Shown: piece after piece, positions 16,992 through 25,781 of the stretch
How the letters are laid out: every line of letters begins with the position of its first letter
Numbering within the stretch: the first letter of the stretch is position 1
Origin: JBMNTU01 sp050945895
GTDB taxonomy: Bacteria; Bacillota; Clostridia; Christensenellales; Christensenellaceae
Assembly (NCBI GenBank): GCA_050945895.1
Contig: JBMNTU010000002.1
Location: 1 to 52,641, forward strand
Reading direction: 5' to 3'
Length of the DNA stretch: 52,641 nt
The notes under the pieces: model-generated
Told to the model about the DNA's origin: nothing
The model's database searches: none
Seen by the model: only the letters and a program-made list of their open reading frames with translations
Program-made: the position numbers and the translations under genes

Positions 16992-17287
16992 TGAAAGATA
17001 TCCATGATCTGATCATTCGGCCGGTACTCTCGGAGAAAAGCTACGAGCTGATACCGATCAAGAAATATACGTTCCAGGTGCAGGTGGACGCAAATAAAAC
17101 GCAGATTAAAGCGGCCGTAGAAGAAATTTTCGGCGTGACGGTAAAATCTGTAACGACATCCAGAAAGCAGGGCAAAATGAAACGCCAGGGACGCACGGAA
17201 GGCAGAAGGCCCGAAGTCAAAAAAGCGTATGTGACATTGACCGAAGATTCCAAGGCAATTGAATTCTTCGAAAACATGGCACAGTAG
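16991..17287 (+). CDS. rplW: 50S ribosomal protein L23
   Basis: A 98-residue L23 starting MKDIHDLIIRPVLSEKSYE. It lies at the exit of the peptide tunnel, where trigger factor and SRP dock. The internal loop KQGKMKRQGRTEGRRP is the tunnel-facing extension. The ATG overlaps the rplD stop, and the GAGGAGG used for initiation is inside the end of rplD. Nothing unusual was seen. Confidence 0.98.
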   Translation: MKDIHDLIIRPVLSEKSYELIPIKKYTFQVQVDANKTQIKAAVEEIFGVTVKSVTTSRKQGKMKRQGRTEGRRPEVKKAYVTLTEDSKAIEFFENMAQ

Positions 17288-17304
17288 GGGCAGGAGGAAA
17301 CGTT

Positions 17305-18138
17305 ATGTCAGTAATCAAATACAACCCGACATCCCCCGGCAGGCGGTTCATGTCGGTTCTGGGATATGAGGAAATTACAACAAACAAGCCGGAAAAATCC
17401 CTTCTTCGGACGCTCAAAAAGTCCGGCGGAAGGAATGTGCACGGCAGGATCACCGTACGCCATATCGGCGGTGGTGCAAAGCGTAAATACAGGATCATCG
17501 ACTTCAAGCGCGACAAGGACGGTATTCCGGCTAAAATCGCGACGATCGAGTACGACCCCAACCGTACGGCAAACATTGCGCTGCTGCACTACAAAGATGG
17601 AGAGAAAAGATATATCCTTGCCCCGAACGGGATCACAGTGGGCGATATCATCATGTCTGGCCCTGAGGCCGACATCAAACCGGGCAACGCGCTGATGCTC
17701 AGCGACATCCCGGTGGGTACGATGATCCATAATATAGAGATGAAGCCGGGCAAAGGCGCGCAGCTTGTGCGCAGCGCAGGCAATGCGGCGCAGCTGATGG
17801 CAAAGGAAGGAAAGAACGCACAGGTGCGCTTGCCCTCTGGGGAAGTGCGCATCATTCCGGTAAATGCAAAAGCTACGATTGGCCAGGTAGGAAACCTAGA
17901 CAACGAAAACATCAACATTGGTAAAGCGGGCAGAAAGCGCCACATGGGCGTGCGTCCCACGGTGCGCGGTTCGGTTATGAACCCGAACGACCATCCGCAC
18001 GGCGGTGGTGAAGGAAAGTCGCCCATTGGGCGTCCGGGCCCTGTTACTCCTTGGGGTAAACCAACGCTCGGTTATAAGACGCGTAAGAAGAAGAACCCGT
18101 CCGATAAGCTGATTGTAAGGCGCAGGAACGCGAAGTAA
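17305..18138 (+). CDS. rplB: 50S ribosomal protein L2
   Basis: A 277-residue L2. The C-terminal NPNDHPHGGGEGKSPIGRPG carries the conserved histidine near the peptidyl transferase centre, followed by the basic tail. L2 is needed for subunit association and tRNA binding. AGGAGGAAA precedes the ATG. Size and order are those of a standard S10 operon. Confidence 0.98.
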   Translation: MSVIKYNPTSPGRRFMSVLGYEEITTNKPEKSLLRTLKKSGGRNVHGRITVRHIGGGAKRKYRIIDFKRDKDGIPAKIATIEYDPNRTANIALLHYKDGEKRYILAPNGITVGDIIMSGPEADIKPGNALMLSDIPVGTMIHNIEMKPGKGAQLVRSAGNAAQLMAKEGKNAQVRLPSGEVRIIPVNAKATIGQVGNLDNENINIGKAGRKRHMGVRPTVRGSVMNPNDHPHGGGEGKSPIGRPGPVTPWGKPTLGYKTRKKKNPSDKLIVRRRNAK

Positions 18139-18155
18139 AGGAGTGTATGGAATAA

Positions 18156-18428
18156 ATGAGTAGGTCAGTAAAAAAAGGACCCTTTATAAATGAAAAGCTC
18201 CTGAAACGGATTCAGGAAATGAATGACAAAAACGAAAAGCGGGTACTCAAAACATGGTCGCGCGCATCGACGATTTTCCCAGACATGGTGGGGCATACGA
18301 TCGGCGTGCACGACGGCAGGAAGTTTGTACCGGTATATGTAACAGAGGATATGGTTGGACATAAGCTGGGGGAATTCTCTCCCACGCGGACATACCGCGG
18401 GCACGCGGGCGAAAAATCGTCCAGGTAA
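18156..18428 (+). CDS. rpsS: 30S ribosomal protein S19
   Basis: A 90-residue S19 (MSRSVKKGPFINEKLL to the FSPTRTYRGH motif). It sits in the 30S head next to S13 and touches the A-site finger of the large subunit. The gene is 17 bp after rplB with AAGGAG upstream. Normal in length and sequence. Confidence 0.97.
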   Translation: MSRSVKKGPFINEKLLKRIQEMNDKNEKRVLKTWSRASTIFPDMVGHTIGVHDGRKFVPVYVTEDMVGHKLGEFSPTRTYRGHAGEKSSR

Positions 18429-18447
18429 CCTTAAAAGGAGGGAAAAA

Positions 18448-18834
18448 ATGGCTACACGCATAAGAGAAAAAGCGGCCAAACGGCAGGAAAATAAAGATAC
18501 ACGGCCCAAGGCTGTTGCAAAATATGTACGAATCTCCTCCCGCAAGGTAAAGGCGGTTATAGACCTCATCCGCGGGCTGGGCGTCGCCGATGCAAAAGCG
18601 GTTCTGATGGGAAAACCCAACGGCGCGACAGAGCCTGTTGCAAAGCTGCTCGATTCGGCGATTGCAAATGCGGAAAATAACATGAACCTTGCCGCAGATA
18701 CGTTGTTTGTGGCGGAAGTGTTTGCAGACCAGGGGCCGACGCTAAAACGGTACCGCCCCAGGGCGCAGGGCCGCGCAACACGGATCAGGAAGCGCACCAG
18801 CCACATTACAATCATTTTGGATCAGGTGAAATAA
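18448..18834 (+). CDS. rplV: 50S ribosomal protein L22
   Basis: A 128-residue L22 starting at ATG 18448 behind AAAAGGAGGG; a longer open frame reaching back into rpsS is not credible. The core begins at AKYVRISSRKVKAVIDLI, preceded by a charged extension of about 20 residues (MATRIREKAAKRQENKD) that shorter L22 proteins lack. The GPTLKRYRPRAQGRA hairpin lines the exit tunnel. Confidence 0.97.
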   Translation: MATRIREKAAKRQENKDTRPKAVAKYVRISSRKVKAVIDLIRGLGVADAKAVLMGKPNGATEPVAKLLDSAIANAENNMNLAADTLFVAEVFADQGPTLKRYRPRAQGRATRIRKRTSHITIILDQVK

Positions 18835-18845
18835 GGAGGTAGATG

Positions 18846-19544
18846 ATGGGTCAGAAAGTACATCCCCATGGTTTCAGGGTTGGAGTCATCAAAGACTGGG
18901 ATGCCAGATGGATCGCAAAGAAAAATAAATTTGCGGACTATATCGTGGAAGACGACAAAATCCGTAAGTTTTTGAAAAAGAAATTGTATGCTGCCGGCAT
19001 TTCGAAAATTGAAATCGAGCGCGCGGCAAACAAGGTATCCGTTAACATTTTCACCGGAAAACCGGGTATTGTAATCGGCAAGGGCGGTACAGGCGTAGAA
19101 ATATTGAAGTCAGACCTTCTGAAGCTGACGGGCAAGGCGGTCGTTGTCAATATCATAGAAGTAAAACGGGTGGACACCGACGCGCAGCTTGTTGCGGAGG
19201 GCGTAGCACAGCAGCTTGAGCGGCGTATTTCGTTCCGTCGTGCGATGAAACAATCGATTGGCCGCACGATGAAGGCGGGCGCAAAGGGTGTTAAAATTAT
19301 GTGCGGCGGTCGTCTTGGCGGCGCGGAAATCGCGCGGAGCGAAGAATACCACGAAGGCAGCATTCCGCTGCAAACCATTCGTGCAGACATCGACTATGGT
19401 TTTGCCGAAGCAAACACGACATACGGCAAAATTGGCGTAAAAGTATGGATCTACAAAGGCGAGATTTTGGGAGATCCGTTGAAAGACAGGGCGGTGCCGC
19501 CTGCGGAAGGAGGCAAGAAAAATGTTAATGCCAAAAAGGGTTAA
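18846..19544 (+). CDS. rpsC: 30S ribosomal protein S3
   Basis: A 232-residue S3 beginning MGQKVHPHGFRVGV. The KH domain has the GKGG loop (IVIGKGGTGVEIL), and the C-terminal domain shows GRLGGAEIARSE. S3 lies at the mRNA entry and takes part in mRNA unwinding. Two ATG codons stand in tandem; I use the second because it gives the usual spacing to AGGAGG (18834-18839). The end overlaps rplP. Confidence 0.97.
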   Translation: MGQKVHPHGFRVGVIKDWDARWIAKKNKFADYIVEDDKIRKFLKKKLYAAGISKIEIERAANKVSVNIFTGKPGIVIGKGGTGVEILKSDLLKLTGKAVVVNIIEVKRVDTDAQLVAEGVAQQLERRISFRRAMKQSIGRTMKAGAKGVKIMCGGRLGGAEIARSEEYHEGSIPLQTIRADIDYGFAEANTTYGKIGVKVWIYKGEILGDPLKDRAVPPAEGGKKNVNAKKG

Positions 19545-19962
19545 GAGAAGAAGGGTGTTTCGCGGGCGCATGAAAGGCAAAGCGCAGCGTGGCAACTTTA
19601 TATCATATGGAGATTATGGCCTGGTGGCAAGCGAGCCCGGTTGGATCACATCCAACCAGATTGAAGCGGCGCGTATTGCAATGACGAGGCATATGAAAAG
19701 GGGCGGACAGGTGTGGATCAAAATTTTCCCGCACAAGCCCGTGACCGAAAAGCCGGCCGAAACCCGTATGGGAAGCGGTAAAGGTTCTCCGGAATACTGG
19801 GTGGCCGTTGTTAAGCCCGGTCGTGTGATGTTTGAAGTAGCAGGCGTTTCCGAGGAAGTAGCCAGAGAGGCGCTTAAGCTCGCGGCACATAAGCTCCCGA
19901 TCAAGAGCAAGTTCATGATCAGGGAAAATCTTGAGGCAGGTGGTGAGCAGAGTGAAAACTAA
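19522..19962 (+). CDS. rplP: 50S ribosomal protein L16
   Basis: A 146-residue L16 (MLMPKRVKRRRVFRGRMKG). It contacts tRNA in the A and P sites and includes the conserved RGGQVWIKIFPHKP segment. The start lies 23 bp inside rpsC, with GAAGGAGG upstream in that gene, so translation of the two is coupled. Length and sequence are normal. Confidence 0.97.
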   Translation: MLMPKRVKRRRVFRGRMKGKAQRGNFISYGDYGLVASEPGWITSNQIEAARIAMTRHMKRGGQVWIKIFPHKPVTEKPAETRMGSGKGSPEYWVAVVKPGRVMFEVAGVSEEVAREALKLAAHKLPIKSKFMIRENLEAGGEQSEN

Positions 19963-20161
19963 AGAAATTCGTGAACTCACAAAAGATGAACTGCAGGCAA
20001 AGCTAGGCGACCTGAAATCGGAATTTTTCAACCTGCGGTTCCAGCTGGCGACAGGGCAGCTCAACAATCCTTCCAGCATCCGTAATGTCAAGAAGGATAT
20101 TGCAAGGGTGAAGACGGTACTTCGGGAAATGGAACTCAAGGCTGAGCGGGCCGCTGAGTAA
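19952..20161 (+). CDS. rpmC: 50S ribosomal protein L29
   Basis: A 69-residue L29, read from GTG 19952 to give the usual N-terminus MKTKEIRELTKDEL. A TTG 21 bp upstream is in frame but would add an atypical leader. AGGTGG precedes the GTG by eight bases. The gene overlaps rplP by 11 bp. L29 lies beside L23 at the tunnel exit. Confidence 0.95.
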   Translation: MKTKEIRELTKDELQAKLGDLKSEFFNLRFQLATGQLNNPSSIRNVKKDIARVKTVLREMELKAERAAE

Positions 20162-20181
20162 ATAGAAGGAGGAACGCTTAA

Positions 20182-20445
20182 ATGAGTGAACAAGCAAGAG
20201 GATACCGCAAGACCAGGATTGGCATGGTCGTTAGCGATAAAATGGATAAAACCATTGTGGTTGCGATAAAAAGAAGGAAAAAGCATCCCTTGTATGGAAA
20301 GACGATGACTTTTACCAATAAGCTGAAGGCGCATGACGAAAACAACGAATGCGGCATCGGCGATACGGTAAAGGTGATGGAAACTCGTCCGCTTTCGAAA
20401 GACAAGAGATGGAGATTAGTCGAAGTCGTAGAGAAAGCGAAATAA
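20182..20445 (+). CDS. rpsQ: 30S ribosomal protein S17
   Basis: An 87-residue S17 (GYRKTRIGMVVSDKMDKTIV). It binds 16S helix 11 and acts in early 30S assembly. GAAGGAGGAA precedes the ATG, and the conserved DTVKVMETRPLSKDKRWRLV ends the fold. Standard in size and place. Confidence 0.97.
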   Translation: MSEQARGYRKTRIGMVVSDKMDKTIVVAIKRRKKHPLYGKTMTFTNKLKAHDENNECGIGDTVKVMETRPLSKDKRWRLVEVVEKAK

Positions 20446-20464
20446 CGGTAGGAGGAATAAAGGG

Positions 20465-20833
20465 ATGATTCAACCAGAAACAAAATTAAAGGTTGCAGAT
20501 AATTCCGGCGCGAAGGTCATTCAGTGCATTCGTGTAATGGGTGGCTCCGTCAAAAAAACCGCCAATATTGGCGATACAATCATTGCGTCCGTAAAAACAG
20601 CTACGCCGGGCGGCGTTGTCAAGAAAAAGGACATTATAAAAGCGGTGATTGTACGCTCTAAAAGCGGCGTTCGCAGAAAAGACGGGTCGTTCATCAAGTT
20701 TGATGAAAACGCGGCGGTCATCATAGACGCAAACAAACAGCCCCGGGGAACGCGTATCTTTGGGCCTGTGGCTAGGGAACTGAGGGACCGCGATTATATG
20801 AAGATCGTATCTCTGGCTCCCGAAGTTCTGTAA
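20465..20833 (+). CDS. rplN: 50S ribosomal protein L14
   Basis: A 122-residue L14 (MIQPETKLKVADNSGAKVIQ). It forms part of an inter-subunit bridge and the site where the silencing factor RsfS docks. The ribosome site is TAGGAGGAA. The C-terminal IFGPVARELRD motif is present. First gene of the classical spc segment; no separate promoter is visible in the short gap. Confidence 0.98.
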   Translation: MIQPETKLKVADNSGAKVIQCIRVMGGSVKKTANIGDTIIASVKTATPGGVVKKKDIIKAVIVRSKSGVRRKDGSFIKFDENAAVIIDANKQPRGTRIFGPVARELRDRDYMKIVSLAPEVL

Positions 20834-20850
20834 GCGGGAGGCAGTTGAAA

Positions 20851-21168
20851 ATGGCAAATCATATCAAAATCAAAAAAGGCGATACCGCTGTAGTCATTTC
20901 CGGCAAGGAAAAAGGCAAGCAGGGAAAAGTATTGACGGTGATTCCCGCAAAAAAGAAGGTGGTTTTGGAAGGCGTCAATATGCTGACAAAGCATAGGAAG
21001 CCCCGGAACCAGTCTACACCCGGCGGGATCATTAAACAGGAGGGCGCGTTTGACCTTTCAAACGTAATGGTTAAATGCGGAAAATGCAACAAAGCGACTC
21101 GGGTAGGCTATAAAATCGAAAACGGCGAAAAGGCACGCGTTTGCAAAAAATGCGGCGCTGAGCTGTAA
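20851..21168 (+). CDS. rplX: 50S ribosomal protein L24
   Basis: A 105-residue L24 with the KOW motif (VISGKEKGKQGKVLTVIP). A C-terminal zinc ribbon has CGKC and CKKC pairs, so this is the cysteine-containing form. L24 initiates assembly of the large subunit. I use ATG 20851, nine bases after GGGAGG; the in-frame TTG at 20845 is too close. Confidence 0.96.
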   Translation: MANHIKIKKGDTAVVISGKEKGKQGKVLTVIPAKKKVVLEGVNMLTKHRKPRNQSTPGGIIKQEGAFDLSNVMVKCGKCNKATRVGYKIENGEKARVCKKCGAEL

Positions 21169-21187
21169 GCTGAAGGGAGGTTTTTAA

Positions 21188-21727
21188 ATGCCAAGGTTAA
21201 AAGACACTTACAAGGCGGAAGTAATTCCGGCAATGATGGAAAAATTCGGATACAAGAACATCAACCAGGTACCCAGGGTCGAGAAAATTGTCATCAACAT
21301 GGGTATGGGCGAAGCCAAAGATAACCCCAAGGCGCTTGAATCCGGAATGAACGACCTAGCGACGATTTCCGGCCAGAAGCCGGTTGCCATAGCGGCAAAG
21401 AAATCCGTAGCAAACTTTAAAGTGCGTGAAGGCATGAAGGTAGGCGCAAAAGTAACGATCCGCGGCAACAGGATGTATGAATTCCTAGACAAGATGATCG
21501 GCATCGTTATTCCGCGCGTGCGCGACTTCAGGGGGCTTTCCAAGAATTCGTTCGACGGCAGGGGGAACTATGCGCTGGGCTTTAAGGAACAGCTTGTTTT
21601 TCCCGAAGTCGATTATGATAGCGTAGACCAGATCCGCGGTATGGACGTAGCCATTGTAACAACCGCGCATACCGACGAAGAGGCAAGGGAACTGCTCGAT
21701 TTAATGGGCATGCCCTTTGCACAGTAA
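21188..21727 (+). CDS. rplE: 50S ribosomal protein L5
   Basis: A 179-residue L5 binding 5S rRNA, with KIVINMGMGEAKDN near the N-terminus and the conserved FRGLSKNSFDGRGNYALG loop that contacts P-site tRNA. GGGAGG precedes the ATG. Nothing unusual. Confidence 0.98.
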   Translation: MPRLKDTYKAEVIPAMMEKFGYKNINQVPRVEKIVINMGMGEAKDNPKALESGMNDLATISGQKPVAIAAKKSVANFKVREGMKVGAKVTIRGNRMYEFLDKMIGIVIPRVRDFRGLSKNSFDGRGNYALGFKEQLVFPEVDYDSVDQIRGMDVAIVTTAHTDEEARELLDLMGMPFAQ

Positions 21728-21741
21728 TTAAGGAGGATCTA

Positions 21742-21927
21742 ATGGCGAAGAAAAGCATGATTTTAAAACAGCAGAGGGGTTCTAAATTTTCCACCAGGAA
21801 TTATACGCGCTGCCGTATTTGCGGCCGTCCCCATGCAGTTTTGAGAAAATACGGAGTATGCCGTATTTGCTTTCGTGAGCTTGCCTACCGTGGACAGATT
21901 CCCGGTGTTAGAAAAGCAAGCTGGTAA
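21742..21927 (+). CDS. rpsZ: 30S ribosomal protein S14, zinc-binding type
   Basis: A 61-residue S14 of the short zinc form, with CRIC (residues 24-27) and a second CRIC pair coordinating zinc. In species with both S14 forms, the zinc-free version is induced under zinc limitation; no such paralogue lies in this window. AAGGAGG precedes the ATG. Confidence 0.97.
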   Translation: MAKKSMILKQQRGSKFSTRNYTRCRICGRPHAVLRKYGVCRICFRELAYRGQIPGVRKASW

Positions 21928-21948
21928 TTAGGTAAAGGAGGATTCAAA

Positions 21949-22347
21949 ATGCCGGTTACAGATTCTGTTGCAGATATGCTGACACGTATCAGAAATGCCC
22001 TTACGGCAAAGCATGAAACAGTGGACATACCTGCTTCCAATATGAAAAGAGCGATCGGGCAGATATTGCTTGAGGAAGGCTTTATCAGAAGCTGCGAGTT
22101 TATTGACGAAGGGCCGCAGGGGCTCATTCGTATCAAACTGAAATATGGCCCGAATGGCGAAAAAGTCATTTCCGGACTGAAGAAGATTTCCAAACCGGGG
22201 CTGCGCGTATATGCGCGCCACGACCAAATCCCCAAGGTTTTAAACGGGCTGGGAATTGCCATTATTTCTACATCGAAGGGTGTCGTCACAGACGCGCAGG
22301 CCAGGAAAGAGGCCGTGGGCGGCGAAGTGATGGCCTACGTCTGGTAA
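21949..22347 (+). CDS. rpsH: 30S ribosomal protein S8
   Basis: A 132-residue S8 (TDSVADMLTRIRNAL to GGEVMAYVW). It binds helix 21 of 16S rRNA and represses the spc operon in enterobacteria. AAAGGAGG precedes the ATG. The C-terminal SKGVVTDAQARKEAVGGE is conserved. Confidence 0.98.
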   Translation: MPVTDSVADMLTRIRNALTAKHETVDIPASNMKRAIGQILLEEGFIRSCEFIDEGPQGLIRIKLKYGPNGEKVISGLKKISKPGLRVYARHDQIPKVLNGLGIAIISTSKGVVTDAQARKEAVGGEVMAYVW

Positions 22348-22359
22348 GGAGGGGTCAGA

Positions 22360-22896
22360 ATGTCTAGAATAGGTAAATTACCCATTGCCGTGCCTGCCGG
22401 AGTCGATGTGAAAATCGACGGAAGCAATGTCGCCGTTAAGGGGAAGAATGGCGAATTGAAAGAGTCGTTCGACAGCCGGATCAACATTGAGCAGCAAGGC
22501 GATACGATTATAATTACGCGCACAAGCGAACAAAAAGAGGTTCGTGCATTGCATGGGCTGACGCGTTCGTTGCTGCAAAACATGGTCACCGGCGTTTCGG
22601 AAGGGTTTTCTAAAAAGCTGGAGATCGTAGGCGTCGGATACAGGGCGCAGCTGCAAGGCAAAAAGCTGGTGCTGGCGCTCGGGTACTCCCATCCTGTGGA
22701 GATGGAAGCGCCCGAGGGGATTACGTTTGAAGTGCCCGACCAAAACACCATTTTGGTAAAAGGCTACAACAAGCAGGTTGTTGGCCAGGTCGCCGCAAAC
22801 ATCCGCAAGTACAGGAAGCCGGAGCCGTATAAAGGCAAGGGCATCAAATACGAAGGCGAATATATCCGCCGCAAAGTCGGCAAGACAGGCATGTAA
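22360..22896 (+). CDS. rplF: 50S ribosomal protein L6
   Basis: A 178-residue L6 (MSRIGKLPIAVPAGVDV). It has the two-fold repeated domain and the C-terminal EPYKGKGIKYEGEYIRRK motif near the sarcin-ricin loop. AAGGAGGGG precedes the ATG, 12 bp after rpsH. Standard in length. Confidence 0.98.
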   Translation: MSRIGKLPIAVPAGVDVKIDGSNVAVKGKNGELKESFDSRINIEQQGDTIIITRTSEQKEVRALHGLTRSLLQNMVTGVSEGFSKKLEIVGVGYRAQLQGKKLVLALGYSHPVEMEAPEGITFEVPDQNTILVKGYNKQVVGQVAANIRKYRKPEPYKGKGIKYEGEYIRRKVGKTGM

Positions 22897-22913
22897 GAAG
22901 GGAGGAGCGCTTT

Positions 22914-23282
22914 ATGATCATTAAACAAGACAGAAACGCTGTAAGGCAAAAAAGGCATCAGCGTATACGCAACAAGATAAACGGCACAAAAGAGCGTCCT
23001 CGGATGAACGTATATAGGAGCCTCAACAATATCTATGTACAGTTTATTGACGATGTTGCTGGCGTAACGCTTGCTTCCGCCTCCACGCTGGATAAGGAAA
23101 TAAAGGCGAAGGCACAGGAAATAACCAAATCGGAAGCGGCAAAACTTGTAGGCGAGCTTGCAGGAAAGCGGGCGAAGGACGCGGGGATTTCCGAAGCGGT
23201 CTTTGACCGGGGAGGATATCTCTATACGGGCAGGGTTGCCCAGGTTGCCGAAGGCGCGCGCGCCACAGGCCTCAAGATATAA
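22914..23282 (+). CDS. rplR: 50S ribosomal protein L18
   Basis: A 122-residue L18 that brings 5S rRNA into the large subunit. It has the basic N-terminus (RQKRHQRIRNKINGT) and ends in FDRGGYLYTGRVAQVAEGAR. GGGAGGAG precedes the ATG. Normal. Confidence 0.98.
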   Translation: MIIKQDRNAVRQKRHQRIRNKINGTKERPRMNVYRSLNNIYVQFIDDVAGVTLASASTLDKEIKAKAQEITKSEAAKLVGELAGKRAKDAGISEAVFDRGGYLYTGRVAQVAEGARATGLKI

Positions 23283-23298
23283 GCGGGAGGTACGAAAA

Positions 23299-23805
23299 GT
23301 GCAGAATGAACAAACCATAGACGCAGGCGCACTGGATCTGAAAGAAAAGCTGGTTGCCATCAACCGTGTAGCAAAGGTTGTTAAGGGCGGTCGTAACTTC
23401 CGGTTTTCGGCGCTTGTCGTAGTGGGAGACGAAAACGGGCATGTCGGTGTAGGCATGGGAAAAGCGGTGGAAATCCCTGAAGCAATCAGGAAGGCTGTGC
23501 AAACGGCCAAACGAAATATGATCACCGTTCCTATGAGGGGCACCAGCATACCGCATGAAATAATCGGAAAATTCGGACGGGGCAAAGTGCTGCTTATGCC
23601 GGCCGGCGAAGGTACCGGCGTTATCGCAGGCGGCCCGGCCCGTGCGGTTTTGGAGCTTGCAGGCGTAAAGGACATCCGGACAAAATCGCAGGGTTCAAAC
23701 AATCCGATCAACGCCGCAAAGGCAACGCTAGAGGGCCTGCGCGGCCTCAAAAGCGCCGAACAGGTGGCGCGTCTTCGGGGAATTCCCGTAGACCAGCTCT
23801 TGTAA
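23299..23805 (+). CDS. rpsE: 30S ribosomal protein S5
   Basis: A 168-residue S5, taken from the GTG at 23299 behind GCGGGAGG. A longer in-frame start inside rplR would add 47 residues with no similarity to S5. The N-terminal VVKGGRNFRFSALVVVGD and the GHVGVGMGKA loop are the double-stranded RNA-binding core, which matters for decoding fidelity. Confidence 0.96.
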   Translation: MQNEQTIDAGALDLKEKLVAINRVAKVVKGGRNFRFSALVVVGDENGHVGVGMGKAVEIPEAIRKAVQTAKRNMITVPMRGTSIPHEIIGKFGRGKVLLMPAGEGTGVIAGGPARAVLELAGVKDIRTKSQGSNNPINAAKATLEGLRGLKSAEQVARLRGIPVDQLL

Positions 23806-23819
23806 GGGAGGCGGTATAA

Positions 23820-23999
23820 ATGAATTTAAAAATCAAACTTGTAAAAAGCCCCATTGGCTATGCGCAAGACCAGAAAGACACCTTAAAGGCGTTGGGTCTT
23901 CGTAAAATGGGCCAGGAAGTCGTGCGGCCAGATAACGGCCCCATCCGCGGGATGGTGTTTAAGGTAAAGCACCTTGTAACAGCAGAAGAAGTGAAATAA
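23820..23999 (+). CDS. rpmD: 50S ribosomal protein L30
   Basis: A 59-residue reading frame between rpsE and rplO encodes L30: MNLKIKLVKSPIGYA, then LKALGLRKMGQEVVRPD, the family signature. GGGAGGCGG precedes the ATG. Size and position are exactly those expected in a bacterial spc operon. Confidence 0.97.
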   Translation: MNLKIKLVKSPIGYAQDQKDTLKALGLRKMGQEVVRPDNGPIRGMVFKVKHLVTAEEVK

Positions 24000-24014
24000 G
24001 GGGGACATGAATCG

Positions 24015-24455
24015 ATGAAGCTGAATGAATTGAGCCCTTCTTATGGCGCAAAAAAAGAGCGCAAAAGAATAGGACGGGGCACAGGCTCCGGAACGGGCAA
24101 AACCTCCGCAAGAGGGCAAAAAGGGCAGAAATCCCGTTCGGGCGGTGGTGTCCGTCCCGGATTTGAAGGTGGACAGATGCCGCTTTCGAGGCGTCTTCCC
24201 AAAAGGGGATTTACCAATATATTTGCAAAAGAGTATGCAGCCGTAAACGTTTGTGCGCTGGATGCTTTTGAGGACGGCGCAACGGTCGATATCCAGGCAT
24301 TGCTGGATAAGGGGATCGTAAAGAAGGCAAATGACGGACTGAAGGTTTTGGGAAATGGAAACCTTTCCAAAAAGCTTACGGTAAAAGCAAAGAAATTTAC
24401 CAAGACCGCCGAAGAAAAAATCACATCTGCTGGCGGGAGCATTGAGGTGGTATAA
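24015..24455 (+). CDS. rplO: 50S ribosomal protein L15
   Basis: A 146-residue L15. The glycine- and arginine-rich N-terminus (GTGSGTGKTSARGQKGQ) threads through 23S rRNA, and the globular C-terminus ends in ITSAGGSIEVV. The final TAA overlaps the secY start by one base, coupling the last ribosomal gene of this segment to the translocase gene. Confidence 0.98.
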   Translation: MKLNELSPSYGAKKERKRIGRGTGSGTGKTSARGQKGQKSRSGGGVRPGFEGGQMPLSRRLPKRGFTNIFAKEYAAVNVCALDAFEDGATVDIQALLDKGIVKKANDGLKVLGNGNLSKKLTVKAKKFTKTAEEKITSAGGSIEVV

Positions 24456-25723
24456 TGTTTAAAACCCTTGCGAATGCATGGAAAATACCGGAAATTCGGA
24501 ATAAAATATTATTCACACTGCTGATGCTCCTCATTTACCGCATCGGCGCGTGGATTCCGATTCCGGGCGTAAATCTGGATTTTATTGCGTCCCAGGTAGA
24601 GGGGACAGATATGCTGGGGATGATGAACCTGTTTTCGGGTGGCGCGCTCCAGAACATGACAATATTTGCGTTGGGTATTACTCCGTATATCAACGCGTCC
24701 ATTATTATGAACCTCCTTACCGTTGCAATTCCCAAACTGGAACGGCTGGCAAAAGAGGGAGATGACGGTCGGAAAAAGATTTCGTCCATCACCCGGTTTG
24801 TAGGCGTTATCCTGGGCCTTGTCCAGGCAATTGCCATCCTGCTTTCCATGGGTTCGGGCGCGCTTCAGGAGGATCATTGGTTCAATTACCTGACGGTTAT
24901 TGTTTGCCTGACGGCAGGTACGGCGCTTATTATGTGGATTGGTGAACGCATTACCGAAAAAGGGATTGGCAACGGTATTTCGCTGCTTATCTTTGTGAGC
25001 ATCATATCCAGCGTACCCCAGATGGTCATGGAAATCGGCCGCGAGCTTTCGGCCGGCGTGCTGGATTTCTGGATGTTTATGCTGCTGATCGGCTTAGTGT
25101 TTGTCATTGTACTGGGCATTACGTTCGTAGACCTTGGCGAGCGCCGCATCCCCGTGCAATACGCAAAACGCGTGGTAGGCCGGAAGATGTACGGCGGGCA
25201 GTCTACACACATACCGATGAAGGTCAACCAGTCGGGTGTTATGCCGCTTATTTTTGCAATGACGATCATCATGTTCCCCGGAATGCTGGCGCAGCTTTTC
25301 AGCGATGGGGGAAACAGCGATTTCTATATTTGGTATAACCAATACCTCGCGCCGGGCACCATTGCCTATATGATTATCTACGCATTGCTGATTTTCTTCT
25401 TTTCGTATTTTTATTCGCAAATTGCGTTTAATCCGGTGGATGTTTCCAAAAATCTGCAACAGAACGGCGGGTTTATACCCGGCATCCGGCCGGGCAAACC
25501 AACCTCAGATCATCTCGCCAAAATCCTTTCGAGGATTACGCTGTTTGGCGCTATTTTCCTGGCGTTGGTCGCGACGGTTCCCGTGCTACTGCAAATCATT
25601 ACGCCGGCAATGGGAATATTCGGCGCAACAAGCATACTAATCATGGTTTCGGTTGCACTCGAAACGACAAAGCAACTGGAGGCGCAAATGATGATGCGCC
25701 ATTACAAGGGATTCTTGAACTGA
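24455..25723 (+). CDS. secY: Protein translocase subunit SecY
   Basis: A 422-residue polytopic membrane protein with about ten membrane helices. It has the family signatures NIFSGGALQNMTIF-like (LFSGGALQNMTIFALGI), GERITEKGIGNGISLLIF and KTIQFNP-type loop FNPVDVSKNLQQNGGFIPGIRPG. It forms the protein-conducting channel with SecE and SecG, which are not encoded here. The ATG overlaps the rplO stop. Confidence 0.98.
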   Translation: MFKTLANAWKIPEIRNKILFTLLMLLIYRIGAWIPIPGVNLDFIASQVEGTDMLGMMNLFSGGALQNMTIFALGITPYINASIIMNLLTVAIPKLERLAKEGDDGRKKISSITRFVGVILGLVQAIAILLSMGSGALQEDHWFNYLTVIVCLTAGTALIMWIGERITEKGIGNGISLLIFVSIISSVPQMVMEIGRELSAGVLDFWMFMLLIGLVFVIVLGITFVDLGERRIPVQYAKRVVGRKMYGGQSTHIPMKVNQSGVMPLIFAMTIIMFPGMLAQLFSDGGNSDFYIWYNQYLAPGTIAYMIIYALLIFFFSYFYSQIAFNPVDVSKNLQQNGGFIPGIRPGKPTSDHLAKILSRITLFGAIFLALVATVPVLLQIITPAMGIFGATSILIMVSVALETTKQLEAQMMMRHYKGFLN

Positions 25724-25781
25724 CCGTGCAGCAGGCGTCTGCTTAGGCGGCGGGCTGCGTCCGGAGAAGGGGATCGGAACA

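Noticed and set aside
23158..23298. Extended start of rpsE within rplR
   Set aside because: The extra 47 residues are an out-of-frame reading of rplR; GTG 23299 has a strong ribosome site and gives normal S5 length.
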